Positions 12,027 through 23,579 of a stretch of DNA of 64,000 nucleotides are shown here, piece after piece (positions within the stretch are counted from its first letter, which is position 1; each line of letters starts with the position of its first letter). Location of the stretch: NCBI GenBank assembly GCA_015039365.1, contig WION01000050.1, positions 1 through 64,000 on the forward strand, written 5' to 3'. Under the pieces are notes generated by a model. That model did no database searches and was not told the origin of the DNA. It worked only from the letters and a program-made list of their open reading frames with translations. The translations under genes were made by a program, and so were the position numbers. Source of the stretch: Amanita rubescens (taxonomy: Eukaryota; Basidiomycota; Agaricomycetes; Agaricales; Amanitaceae).

Positions 12027-13102
12027 CGCCGCCGGATCCTGCGTAGGCCGTTAGCATTGCTTGTTCGAGCTCATGATTAAATTGGGCCCACAAATGTTGT
12101 AAGATATTGGCGAGAAAGCGTAGTTGATTCCTGGTTGGGTAAACGGAAGAGGAAAGCGTGACACAAGATGGTCATTTTTCTTGGCACAGCACAGTCGGCG
12201 GCTCAACGATCAGATCGATCATCCCTGACGCTTCTGATTAACGTAGATATCATATGATCAGCAAATAGTAGTTTGGGGTTCAGTGGGGTAAATTTTTAGA
12301 CCAACGTTCAAAGTGACCACCGTTCCAGCGAGGTTTTGCAAATTGTTCATGTGTTAGACCAATGGCTACGATGACAGATCAACCTAGCTTTATTGCCTAT
12401 GGAAATGACGAGAACATGGATATCACTAGGTATCGTAAAAGTTATATGGAGAGCTCGATTATAAGGTTGGTTGCCGATTATTGCGCACAAATAAGGCTGG
12501 GAGCGGCGGGGATGGTGCTGTTTGAGACGAAATAAGGGCACCAGTGCAGGTTTGTTATTCAAATATATGATTCAAACGTTTGGGAAACAGGAGCACATGA
12601 GGCAATTCCATGTTATAGATCACCACAGTATGAACAACGACGCGGAGCAGACCATTCCTGGAAGTTCAAGCTACGCGGCACGGGTCCTAATTAAAGAGGA
12701 GGTTAACTCCCCTATAGGAATTGGCGTTTAGAACACGCATTCACGTTGCGCAGGTGCAGAGCTTGGTATCGCAGATGCCATTGATTTTACTGTAACTGGG
12801 TCATCCACTTGAATACATGTAAATCTACATGTATTCTGCAAGACTGGTCACCCACCGTCCCCACAAGTGCGATGCTTCGTTTAGAACCGACGCTCAGAGG
12901 AGAGATGTTTGCTATTATTTGAAGAATATCCAATTTCGGACGAGGTCCCCCTCAATGATTATCGATTAATGACCGCCCAAAGTCCATTACATCTCGTCGT
13001 GAAAATAACCGTTATATATACAAGCACGGTGGTATATTGATCTAGATTTTAATTATGAAGCGAACATACGCTAATTTCATCTCAAGTGCTTACCATCGTA
13101 AT
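12027..13102. other. Intergenic, nothing recognised
   Basis: No coding frame with recognisable sequence. AT-rich short repeats such as the palindromic-looking ACATGTAAATCTACATGT near 12816 are present. Confidence 0.5.
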
Positions 13103-13916
13103 CTAACTGATAACTGGTTCTACTGTGGTCTCGGGTAACAGTTGCGCGTCAGGCCCCCCCATGCGTTGACATATTGCCAATGCATCCGCACGGAATACAT
13201 CGGGAAGGCCTTCGGAACTTCGTTGAAGTGACAGTTTTGGAAGTATCCGCGTATGAAAAACACGCTGCGCAACCGTAGCTCCCTATTTAAGCGTTCAACA
13301 ATCCTGCCGCGCACGATGGTACATCGGAGACTCACAAATTGATGATATATTCCGCCAATCACCGCCGCAACTGTGTCTCCCTGCACTTTGTAGAACCCAA
13401 CACCACGGAGAAGCTTTCGGCTGTCGTGGGTAGTCAACGACACTTGGGATGCAGGGACAGCAGGTGTCCAACGAAGAGCACGGCCAAGGCCCCACGAAGA
13501 ACCAACGTGTTCTCCCAAAATATACGTATTAATTGTTCGGTTTAGGATTGCATCGAGATCATGCGTGGCTTTAAGGGCTGAGCTGGAGTTCAAGAAGAGT
13601 AGTAGGTACGATTCAATGACTCTCCGTCCTACACACGATCACATTAGTCGAAACGTGGCATATGACATTTGCTTGCTTTATTCCACTAACCAATAAATTC
13701 AAATCTGGCATTATGACCTTGACCATTAATAGCGGATGGATGGCTCCCATGTGTTAATATGCGTTGGGCAAGTTCAGGAGGGAATTTGAGAGGTGGGAAT
13801 AGCCCGTTCAGATGTTCCACCAGGTACGAATCAGAAGTTGCAGGTGACCAGGACGAGACTTTTGGAGTTGTTGAAAGCCGACGGATCGAAACGTTCCTAC
13901 ATAGCGTCCAAGACAT
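13103..13916 (-). CDS. Mitochondrial large-subunit ribosomal protein, RNase III-like (mL44/MRPL3 type)
   Basis: Component of the mitochondrial large ribosomal subunit with a catalytically inactive RNase III-like fold. Exons 13691-13916, 13336-13628 and 13103-13282 sum to 233 codons in frame. The N-terminus MSWTLCRNVSIRRLSTTP is Arg/Ser-rich and lacks acidic residues, as in a mitochondrial presequence. Family hallmarks follow: FPPLKFPPELAQRILTHGSH, RFEFIGRRVIESYLLLFL, WGLGRALRWTP, then GDTVAAVIGGIYHQFG joined across an intron to VAQRVFHTRILPKL. The start at 13916 is chosen over an upstream in-frame start at 14003 because it gives the presequence. Exact naming (mL44 versus mL57) is uncertain from memory. 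Confidence 0.85.
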
Positions 13917-14548
13917 TATAGAGCAAGGAGGCTGGCTTTTTTGTTCGAGTCGAACAGTGAGTTCGCCGTTGGCGCTGGTTTGCAGAAGAAAATTGGATGT
14001 CACGTGATCACGTGCTGGCAGGTACTACATCCGACTCATCATCCCGCCGCCGAAGCGCCCGCCTCCAACAGCTGCGCTCACAGAATCTTATCGATATCAG
14101 CTAACATTGTAGGTTGTGCCAGCGCATGTCTCGTACTTATGGACCGGAAACAACCGCTTACCTCTCCGGAAATGAACTTGTCACGCTGTTCTCCCCGTAT
14201 GTTAAAGCCGGATTTGGGATCATGATCGATGGTTCCCTTCTTTACCGTTGGAGAAATTAGCGGCGACTACAACAGGTGTGATGGGCAAATTCTGTTTTTT
14301 TTTATTGCTACCGCCCAGCGATCAGGGTACTTGTACCTATCATATTATACTAAATTGGGTGGACGCCCTGCGTTATGCATAGTTCGTTCTAATGAACATG
14401 CACTGTCATCGCTTATTCTAGGGTCCCTTTTCTGCATGCATTTTTTCTGTTATAACGCGGGTGCTATGGACTACGACAAGACGTCTATCACCCATTATCC
14501 TCGTTATTCGAGCGTCAAGAGTTTGGTAACGCCACTTGACAAACCACA

Positions 14549-15125
14549 ATGTCCTCCGTTATAATCAATCTTCAATGCCTTCCAGAGAGCTTTCAATTTG
14601 AGCCGAAATGGATACCTTTGCCTTCAACATCCCGCGTGCTTTTAGGGTCGGCCAACAGAGAGACAGTTGTAGATCCCGAAAGAACTGCTACGACCTCGAA
14701 TGGGTTTTTCCCCCCAATAATGCCAACAAACAAAGGAGTGGAACCTATTACACCTCTTGCGTTGAGTGCAAACCACGCTGAAATATGGGTCAAAGACCAT
14801 CAGGTTGGTCATTTTCTTTCCGGCTCCGCCTATCGATGCAAAATTTATAGTCCGACGCTGCAGGTCATGCTCCGCGATCTAGACTCTCCGTTCGGAACGT
14901 TCGTCAATGGTATCAAAGTCGCTGGCGAAACGGTGCTGAAAACGGGCGACGTCATTGTAGGTCGTCCTCTTAGTTGTCGACTAATAAACGAATTAATGTT
15001 GCTCCATTGTGTAGTCATTGGGCTACCGTCTACCTCGGAATGACAAGACGCCCGCTCATATAACAGACGACCACCTCAAACCCATCATAGCGAAGGTGAC
15101 AGTCAGCGTAGCATCCAATAGCTGA
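14549..15125 (+). CDS. Short FHA-domain protein
   Basis: Phosphothreonine-binding FHA domain protein, 152 aa. Exons 14549-14803, 14864-14956 and 15015-15125 join in frame. The domain covers most of the protein: strand-like start with RVLLGSANRETVV, LALSANHAEIWV (the Ser/His positions that contact phosphopeptide), LRDLDSPFGTFVNGIKV and GETVLKTGDVISLGYRLP. The usual Gly-Arg of strand 3-4 reads Leu-Gly-Ser here, so the phospho-contact may be changed. Fungal proteins with this domain often continue into coiled coils (Far9/Far10, SLMAP-like). This one stops directly after the domain, so it may be a truncated relative or a free-standing FHA module. Confidence 0.75.
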
Positions 15126-15154
15126 TTTTTCTTTCTTTCTTTCTTTTTTTTTTC
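15126..15154. repeat. Polypyrimidine CTTT tract
   Basis: T-rich tract with CTTT repeats immediately after the FHA stop codon, probably a microsatellite in the 3' UTR. Confidence 0.7.
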
Positions 15155-17292
15155 CATACTCTTACATATCACTTCTACTTTTTTACGTTTGTATCATAGC
15201 CCTGCATCCTGCACTGGTAGTTTCGGCCGTTTCATTTAGATACACATGTCTCCTACATTTTCAGCAACCCATGTGCTGTGCAGACTCGGATGCGTTCCAT
15301 TGCCGAGTGTTGAATATCCCTGAGCACATCTTTCCATGAAGAATTCCTGATGTTACGCAAGTGACATAGCCAACAACTTTTGATGGATCACGAATACTTC
15401 CATCGCGAGCTCCAGAATGACACGATTCTGCCATAGGGCGCTGACATGCTGACATATGTATACTGGCACCCGACAACTAATTACTATCTCAGTCAGTCCT
15501 TCTTTGCCAGTATAAAATATTTGCGCCTACTAAAAGGATCAAATATTAGGATTCTTGTGGGAAGATCAAAATCCTAGAACAATAAGTCAGCCGTACGCAC
15601 GACGGAACCTGGTGAGAATGTCGAATGGATCATCAAATTACCATAAGGTTTACAGCATGCTACTTCTAAGTATGATCGGGGCCCGGGAAGTGGATTCTGA
15701 GAGAATAAATCCTGTGACAGAACGGCTCCAATTGCACATTGAGTATGTTAGATTTGTGATTGAGCGCTGATTTGAGTGGTTCTTTCAGGGTTGTGGTACA
15801 GAAGAGAATTCGAAAAGGGGAAAATAAGTAAGGCGATAACTTAAAACGAAATCAGTGGCGAGAATGCGGACCGATCCCCAAAAACGGAACGAGGCATTCA
15901 AATCGTACGAAAGAGCGCTTCGCGCTCGGAATCGTTACTTAGCGCACGAGATGTAATTCCGCTGATCGTATCAGAAAACCCAATGGGTGAGAAAAAACCA
16001 AGCGTTATTCGCTTGAAGTTCAGGAAAACTATTAGCCGATCTTTGCTCAAGTCATTCTCACGATATGTGATGTCCAGGCATGGCAGCCGCAAGGAATGGG
16101 ATTTGAGTCTTGTAGAGCGTCCACTACGCCTACTGTATAAAAGTCTTTCGGTTCCTTGGCCGAAGTCATGTACGACGAGCCTTGAACTGCCAGTTTGCGA
16201 GATCTAGAAAGGCACTTTCGGAGAGAGTGAGCATAAATAGAAACACGGTGTTTAGCATTTGTTGGTATTTGGAGATGGACGCCCTGATCGGGAGAAAGTC
16301 TCTGTAAACCAGACGGTCTTGCGATTCCTCGGCTGATTGACCAAACAGGGAAAGTAAGTACGCCTCCCGCCATCTCATGTACTGCAAAGTCTGCTTGCCT
16401 GTATCAGAGCGTTGCGACTAACACCTTAATTGCGATTGAAGCACGACTTGCCAACTCGACCACTTAGAACGGCGGATTATCAAACAAAAGCCTCCGAGGA
16501 CAAGAGAAAAGGTGTGCGAATACATTAGCCCCGCGGAGGGACCAACTCGCATCGTGTAATCCTTAATTTGTCCAGGAATTGTCACAAGGTCGGTTGCGGT
16601 TTACAGCGTCGTGTTAGTCCCCTTCGGAGCTCCCCACAGGCAAACGTCGCTGACCCAGAGAACATTACTGAACGACGGAATGAATATGGCACTCAGACTA
16701 CTCACCGACCAATGAATCTGAGCTTCGAACAACGGCGGAAATCTAATAGCTGTCAAATATTTTTGGCATGCGGACCGGTGCGTTTCATTTTAACAAACCC
16801 ACGATCATTCACGAGTCTTTCGATGCAGGGTTCCGCATGCAAACGCTCAATTTGAGCAAATTCCGGATCCGACTGGGCGACACACCAGGAAATACATCCA
16901 AGCGCTCTCGAGCTATGAAGATAGGATACGTTATTCACGGCCCAACGAGCCAAGCTTCAGGATGTGTCTATCAGGATAAAAAACAGTACCCTAGCCGCTT
17001 CAATACTGAAGCGCAGCACCAATATACATAGCTGATGAACCGGCCCGGACTAGGTTACACCAGATGGAAGACCTGGCTGTGCTGTCATGTGGACACATTT
17101 GTACCAGCTTTGTGTCATAAGGCACCCGATGATGACACTTACACGTTAAAAAGAACGAGTGAGTGTGACTTCCGTTGGCGATGGCATCTCATATCGATTA
17201 GTAGGCCGATCAAGTATACCATTTACGCACGATTGCAATGAATTACAGCAGTTCGAGGGTCCCAGACTAAGATCTTCGATTCGCCCCCCGTC
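15155..17292. other. Intergenic, no gene recognised
   Basis: Contains overlapping open frames on both strands (for example minus 16047-16387), none with family resemblance or a clean splice model. It could hold a rapidly evolving or decayed gene. Confidence 0.4.
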
Positions 17293-19169
17293 TCACAATT
17301 GAAAACACGCCCACAACTTGGAATCCCAAGCAAGCCCGAAAAAGACCGAAACCTTCGATTGCGCTACTGAATGAAGCTGGTGAGTTGTCTCCGTGCCGAG
17401 ATGAACGGAATTGCGCACATTTCGCTTCAACGTTTGGGTTTGGGGATACCGCCTTGCGATGGTGCCTGTGTTGACAGATAGATGGACGTCTTGACTATGG
17501 TCACCTGAAGTCGGGGAAGATGTCTTTTCCACCGTTGTTGATTCTACCAACGTTGCAGAATCGACGCTGCTGCCTTTCGACGCCGTTGTTAACGGGGGTG
17601 GCAAGAAGGTGATTACCCGCTTCTCCGACGTGGCACTTATTCCAAGATTCCCAGATTTAAATGACACGCCAGGCAAGCGGAAAGGCCCAGTGCTCCGAAT
17701 GTTCTTTATCACCTGACGACTATTGCAAAGGTGCAGCAGTAAAATGATACTACCGGATCGCAGAATACCTTCGTTTAACTTTTTTCTTCTTGGGCAACGT
17801 AGTCCATTCTCCGTCGGAGCTCCGCACACGTTCGCTGGCCGAATTTATCTGTTTTACGGGCCTTTCAACCATGCGGTCGGGGTACAACGAGATTGGGCTT
17901 TGCAATGGGCTGGCAACTAGGGTATCATCAGACGCAAGATCCAAGTCGTCACTAATAAGGATGGGAGAGTATAAGGAATAGGGTCCAGGAGCCGTGGGCG
18001 TTGCATAGAGCGGGTACGCGGTTCCGCTATCCTATAGCGATAATGGCGTTCAATTCACTCTGCATCAGCAGGAAAGCTAGCAATATGCGCATACAAGAGA
18101 CTGATCGACCGGGTTTCGACTTCCGCTGCACGAATAAGAGGTATTCTGTCAGGGTAATCGTGCTTGTAAGTACAGACCCAAGCCAGCATCATGCGCATAC
18201 TGCAACTGATTGGTAGTCCGTGCACAGGCGAACCACAGGGGACTGTGCATGCGCCAGTTTACAAGGACTTCGGCTCTGCTGCGGGATCGGTTCTGGTAAG
18301 CGTCCAAAGATAGGTGAAGAGAATCCCAGTTTTCGGCCTGGAGTATTCGTAGTGGGAGGGACGAAACTAGGTCGAAGAGTCAGGCGCTTCGGATGTTCTT
18401 GAGCAGATGACGATAGTGGACACAAGGCTGGCGGGGTGACAACTTGCTCGCTATAGAGATCGTTTCGAGGAACCGCCTGCCATTCAGCATGTATACCCGG
18501 TCCCGTAGAGAAATCCGAGCATATATGCGCTTCTACGTCGCGCCAATTACGTCTTGAGGCAGCAGGCGTGGCAACATGCATTGCGGGTGCCACGGTCGAT
18601 TCTGATTCGGGGATAACAGCGGAGAATTCAATTGAATTATCAGTATCTTCAATTAAACTATCAGGATCGACGAGATTCAGCTGTTCACTCGTAATCGAGA
18701 TGTTACCTTGGCTAGGACAAGCGTCGGTAATCGATTTGAACTCTCTCCCGGAAACGCGAAACACAGGAGAAGTTGAAGCATCTGTGACACCGGCCGCCGG
18801 CTCTGAGCCGCGAAAATCTACTTTTGTCGAGCGGAGGGACCGTTGTGCCTGTCTGCGAAACGCTTCTCTGATATCTCCTTGGCGTTGGCTAACCAGGTAC
18901 TTTTCTGATTGAATAACAGGATCATAACCTTGAAGATTTGTAACCATAGCCGATGGAACATTCCTCGAACGAGCAGCGGCATTTATCTTTGCGATACTAA
19001 AAGGGTTAGGCGTGTACTTAACGGCCTCTTCCCTGGACGATAGATCCAAGTCTTTTAGAAGGTGGTCGTCCGGTTTTGGATTGCAGCATTCTTGAAGTCC
19101 TTCTCCTTCATCGGATGAATCCACGTCTGGTGTAGTGAAGCTAAAGGACCAGACCGGGTTGCTGGACAT
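17293..19169 (-). CDS. Long, largely disordered protein of unknown function
   Basis: Not a family I can name. Four exons (18201-19169, 18095-18145, 17769-18031 and 17293-17719) sum to exactly 570 codons, and all three introns are GT-AG. The first exon begins MSSNPVWSFSFTTPDVDSSD and carries a Lys-Tyr-x-Pro motif, KYTPNPFSIAKINAAARS, that looks conserved. The rest is rich in Ser, Pro and Thr. Exon 3 holds SDDLDLASDDTLVASPLQ and a basic patch, LPKKKKVKRS, that fits a nuclear localisation signal. The ATG at 19169 is taken as start over the upstream in-frame Met at 19262. The 3' end could be extended by unseen introns. A nuclear role is inferred only from the basic patch. Confidence 0.6.
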
Positions 19170-19814
19170 GCTGAACGTTTCACTGCAAGAAATTCTGCAG
19201 GGTCGGGATAGGCGACAAACGGCGACAAACACTGGCAGTTCGGCAAGCGCGGAGTTCATCAATGCATGTCAGCCAAATCATGACCCTGCGAGCCTGCACT
19301 GGAAATACTTTTTAGGTTCATGCCCGTAGTAGGATGCACGACTTGAAAAGGATTTTAACCCAGTGACATCATTCTTGGAACGGCTGCGACAGCAAGTCTC
19401 CAACGAACAACTTAACCATGTCATCCTTGATAAGCATGGAAGCCCCATTCATATTGGAGACATAATATCGTCACGAGCAAGAGGAGGAAAGCAAAAAGGG
19501 AAAATACATTATCGTTAGCAAGAAAGGGTCAAGACGCGGAAGAGAGAGGCCTTTTTGCATCCGCCGCAAGTGATGTTCACAGACCAGTACGTGATCCAGA
19601 CCCTTTGTACAACCCTACACTGAATCATACACTAAATACTGCCCCAATAATACACCCTTTTCTAATCGAAAAGAAAGGGTCCACCCATCGGGTGGGGAAT
19701 ACAAAGAAGATTAGCTGGTCAGCCTTTCAAAGTACTCAATTATTCATTCGTATATTTACACAAACTCGATTTATATTGCGCTCCAAACCAACAGATGTTT
19801 GAAGCTCGAGAAAC
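19170..19814. other. Intergenic
   Basis: No coding sequence recognised. Parts resemble the 3' flank of the second dehydrogenase near 21.66 kb (shared words such as CGTCAC.AGCAAGAG), consistent with duplication of the whole SDR unit. Confidence 0.45.
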
Positions 19815-20968
19815 CTATTGCACGAATTTTCCACCGTTGACAGACATCTAAAGAATGTATTAAATTTACATGGAGCCATTTTCAAAAACTACAGCTTACT
19901 GTTTGTCCTAACACCACATGAGTTAGGTTTTATTCTGATCGCAAGACGACTCGGACACTTACCAGTTATGAAGTGCGATTCCTTTTTGCAAAGGAAAGAG
20001 ACCAAACTTGCGACATCTTCCGGCTCACCTAAGTACCCTACTGCCGTTTCATTTTTCTCCTTGTTATTCATGAGAAAGAAGCACGTTGAATAAGACCAAT
20101 AATGACAAACAGATTCTTCAACAGTATCCGGGCCCGGTAATTTGAATTCTTCAACAATCCGCGCTTTCGCCTCCTCCCCTGTTAAAGGTTCAGGACCCTG
20201 AGGGGGATTACGTTACTTCGAATCTCACACATCGGAGTTTTGATGATGCCCGGCGCGTACGCGTTGACTGTAATACCGTGTCTTCCAACTTCCTTCGCTA
20301 TGGGAAGGTCAGTGGACATCAGACACAGCAAGATTATTCCCTACCAACGCTAGTAACGAGTCCCCGAATCGCCCACTTTGTTGAACAATGAATCGATAAA
20401 AATGGTGTACCCGTTAACCCATTGACTGACGAAGCAGCAAGCAGCCGACCACCACGGCCTTGGGCTATCATCTTTTCGGCGGCATACCTGAAACATAGGT
20501 ATGTTCCACGTACATTGACCGCGAAAGTCTTCTCAAAGTTATCGACCGTAGCTACGACAGAAGCAATTTAGCGCCCTCTAAGCTAGCTCTGGAAGCAACC
20601 GACTTTGAAGGAATGCTCCGATACCCAAAATCCCAGCATTGGCTACCATCTGATTTGTTCAAGTTAGTTTGTTACTATTCGACAAGACATTTGGAAGTAC
20701 TGACGATATCTAGTCCACCAAGCTTTTGGACAGTTGTTTCGACAAGGTTCTTCACATCGCTTTCGACGGTGACATCGGCAACGACAACAATAGCTTTCTT
20801 CCCCTTTCTCTTGACATCTTCTGCGAGCAATTCCATTGCGTTGTGACTTCTGGAGGTGCCACTTAGGGCAATATCATAGCCATCTTCGGCAAGACGCAAG
20901 ACAATGGCTTTTCCAATGCCCCCAGCAGAGCCAGTGACAATGGCTACCCCATTAGACTTGGATGTCAT
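19815..20968 (-). CDS. Short-chain dehydrogenase/reductase, copy 1, catalytic Tyr replaced by His
   Basis: Rossmann-fold SDR of the diacetyl/acetoin reductase-like type, 263 aa from eight exons (20705-20968, 20604-20649, 20345-20551, 20229-20297, 20111-20178, 19963-20059, 19900-19907 and 19815-19847), closing in frame. NAD(P)-binding motif TGSAGGIG near residue 14, MVANAGI, then FAVNVRGTYL and LLAASSVNG with the catalytic Ser region. Where the active-site Tyr-x3-Lys is expected the sequence reads HCSTK, so the general base is missing. HGITVNAYAPG and HFITGQTMSVNGG follow. Exon 7 is only 8 nt. Splice sites remain intact, so it could still be expressed, but ordinary SDR catalysis is unlikely. 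A sister copy lies about 1 kb away on the same strand. Confidence 0.8.
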
Positions 20969-21916
20969 GACGAAAGTGAATGTGAACAAGCTGGTGAATC
21001 CTGCCTTTACACGCAAGTGCAGATGTGATTATGTTATCTACTGTACTAGGCAGGTTACACGTTACATGTTACACCCCGTTTCTCTTCTAGCAATGATAAG
21101 CTTGAGTTAAAACTGGCGGATCTGGGCGTGGAAACTGGAAGATATTGAATTGCCTTGACCGACGATTGCAACGATTCAACCCGAGTGCCGCTGCCTTCCG
21201 GCGCGTTGTATTACATAAGTAAACCCATAAATACCACTCACACTTACCATCCCAAACCCCTACCACCTTCTCAACGTCTTGAGATTACCCTTTGTATACG
21301 CATATCAAGCTCCGCTTAAAGACCCGCCGAGTTGTCACATGCTGATGAGATGAGGTTGGATAAGGTATTTTTAGAATCGCTTATCCATAAAGACCAAAAC
21401 CAGACTTCGCGACTGGAGCTGCAGCGCTGGAGATTGAAGTTATTCGCCGCATTTTACGGAAGAACTCCCTTCTGACATCGCTTTGCCCTAGCAATTGACC
21501 GCACTCGAGAGGCGTACTGTGATGATCACACGGTATAATGATACCATTCTGGTCGCACTGGTTACAGGGACAACCGCCGAACCACTGATGAAATACCTTA
21601 CATTTTCCAGCACTTTTTTTTCGCGATCGCATGGTAGAACATCATTATAGGCTGCAGAAATCCTCAATATATCTCGTCACAAGCAAGAGTAAAGCAAACG
21701 GGGAAGACCATCGTCAGTGGAAACGACGTGGGAGAGAATGACTCAGTTATGCGCCCACAGAAGGTGGTGTACACAGATCAGCATGTCATGCGTTTCTGAT
21801 TACTTCAGAGTAACTCTCGTATCTGATACAAGGGGACGCTTTTTTCGGCAATCCAGGCACTGTTATTTCATGGAAGTCCTTACAAAGAGGAGCGGACAAT
21901 ATGTATTCTGGAATAC
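20969..21916. other. Intergenic between the two SDR genes
   Basis: Promoter of copy 1 and 3' flank of copy 2. A small minus-strand Cys-rich frame at 21381-21632 (GGCPCNQCDQNG) has no support beyond being open. Confidence 0.4.
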
Positions 21917-23077
21917 TTATTTTACGAACCTTCCGCCATTGACAGACATCTACAGTTTAGATATGGGTTAACCGGTCACTTCGAATCCGGAAATTGCAGC
22001 TTACCGTTTGTCCTGAATCAACGCAAAATGTAACGATCAGGTCTGATTCTCGTCATAATACGAATCCTACCGGTTATGAAGTGTGATTCCTTCTTGACCA
22101 GGAAAGAAACCAAATTAGCAACATCCTCCGGCTTGCCCAAGTAACCCACTGCCGTGTTAGCAGTTTCCTAGATGTTCATGAAAAAAAGCATCACTAAACG
22201 GGTTCAACGACGAACAGCTTCATCAACGGCCTCTTGGTTCTGCAGGCCAAATCCCTCGGCAAAAATTGCTTTTGCAACCCCCCCTGTGAAAAAATGTAAC
22301 GACGTTGTAATGTTCATTATTGCTTCGCGACTCACACATCGGAGTTTTACCGATGATGCCCGGCGCATATGCGTTAACTGTAATACCGTGTCTTCCAACC
22401 TCCTTCGCTGCGCAACGGTTAGTGTTCCTGAGCTGAATAAAGAATGTTCTTACCAACGCTAGTAATAAGTCCCCGAACTGCCCACTTCGTTGCGCAATAG
22501 AGCGTCGTAAACGGTTCCCCCGTTTCTCCAGCGACTGAGGAAGCAGCAAGCAGCCGACCGCCGCGGCCTTGTGTTATCATCTTTTCGGCAGCATACCTGA
22601 AACACAGGTACGTTCCACGCACATTGACCGCAAAGATCTTATCAAAGTCATCCACCGTAGCTATGACAGAAAATGTTGAATATTCTCGAATGCGGATATG
22701 GAGCAACTGACTCTTAAGGAACGGTCCGCCATTATAGATTCCAGCGTTAGCGATCATCTAATGGGCTCAAGCTCAGTTTGATACTATACATCAAGAGGAG
22801 CGGTAGAACTGACGATATCCAGTCCACCAAGCGTTTCGATGGTGGTTTCGACAAGCTTCTTCACATCACTCTCGACAGTGATATCGCCGACTACAACAAT
22901 GGCTTTCCTCCCCTTCTTTCTAATATCCTGTGCGAGCGATTCAAGGGCGTTGTTATTCTTTGGAACGTCATGAAGGGCAATATCATAGCCATCCTCTGCA
23001 AGCCGTAAGACGATAGCCTTTCCAAGCGCTCCGGCGGAGCCGGTGACAATGGCTATTCCTTTCGACACGGATGCCAT
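21917..23077 (-). CDS. Short-chain dehydrogenase/reductase, copy 2, intact active site
   Basis: Paralogue of the 19.8-kb gene with the same eight-exon structure: 22814-23077, 22712-22757, 22454-22660, 22336-22407, 22216-22283, 22071-22167, 22005-22012 and 21917-21949. It sums to 264 aa. The cofactor motif is TGSAGALG (last-but-two Gly changed to Ala, a variant tolerated in SDRs). It has MIANAGIYNGG, FAVNVRGTYL, LLAASSVAG, the catalytic YCATK, HGITVNAYAPG and HFITGQTMSVNGG. The start at 23077 (MASVSKGIAIV) aligns with copy 1. An upstream in-frame ATG at 23110 is possible. It most likely reduces a small carbonyl compound with NAD(P)H. The substrate is unknown. Confidence 0.83.
22005..22012 (-). 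other. 8-nt microexon (copy 2), partner of 19900-19907
   Basis: GACAAACG lies between a CAG acceptor and a GTAAG donor. Including it restores the SDR reading frame and the expected GQT residues of HFITGQTMSVNGG. Copy 1 has GACAAACA in the same place with the same flanking splice signals. Confidence 0.75.
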
Positions 23078-23579
23078 GGGAAAGTGGATATGGGTAAGCT
23101 GGAGTGCCATAGTCGCCTTTGATACGCCCGCTATCGATCGAGTTTATTCAGACACATTCTCTTGGTGTCCATCTCAGTTGAGTGCTCACACGCATATGTC
23201 AATCAGAGTACTCACGCGCTGGAATCGCTGGCGATTTAAGTATTTTTAGCGGAGCTTATTGAAGACGGCAGCATGAGGATTTCAATCCGAGTGACGTGCG
23301 GCACAGTTGTACAATGTAGATCCCAAGTCACGGTCCGGTAGTGTCGTGCAGATGACGAGAGGCATTCTTAAAACGTCGACGAGTTGCATTTACAGACCAC
23401 GTGTAGAAAGTATGCATACCATTTTGGAAATACTCGCAACGTCATAGCACCGATCAACCGATGTGGGGATATAAAGCTTGAGCACTTGAGCTTAAATCCT
23501 CGCACCAACGCATACAATTCCACTACGTCTCAGTCTATCCACTCGCCATTCGTTCAAATTACGCATCACACTCTATCCG
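23078..23579. other. Divergent intergenic region
   Basis: Separates the minus-strand SDR copy 2 from the plus-strand Rds1-like gene and must hold both promoters. GATATAAAGC at about 23468 may be the TATA box of the latter. Confidence 0.4.

Noticed and set aside
21381..21632. Small Cys-rich ORF on the minus strand between the SDR copies
   Set aside because: Single unspliced frame without signal peptide or family resemblance; most likely chance.
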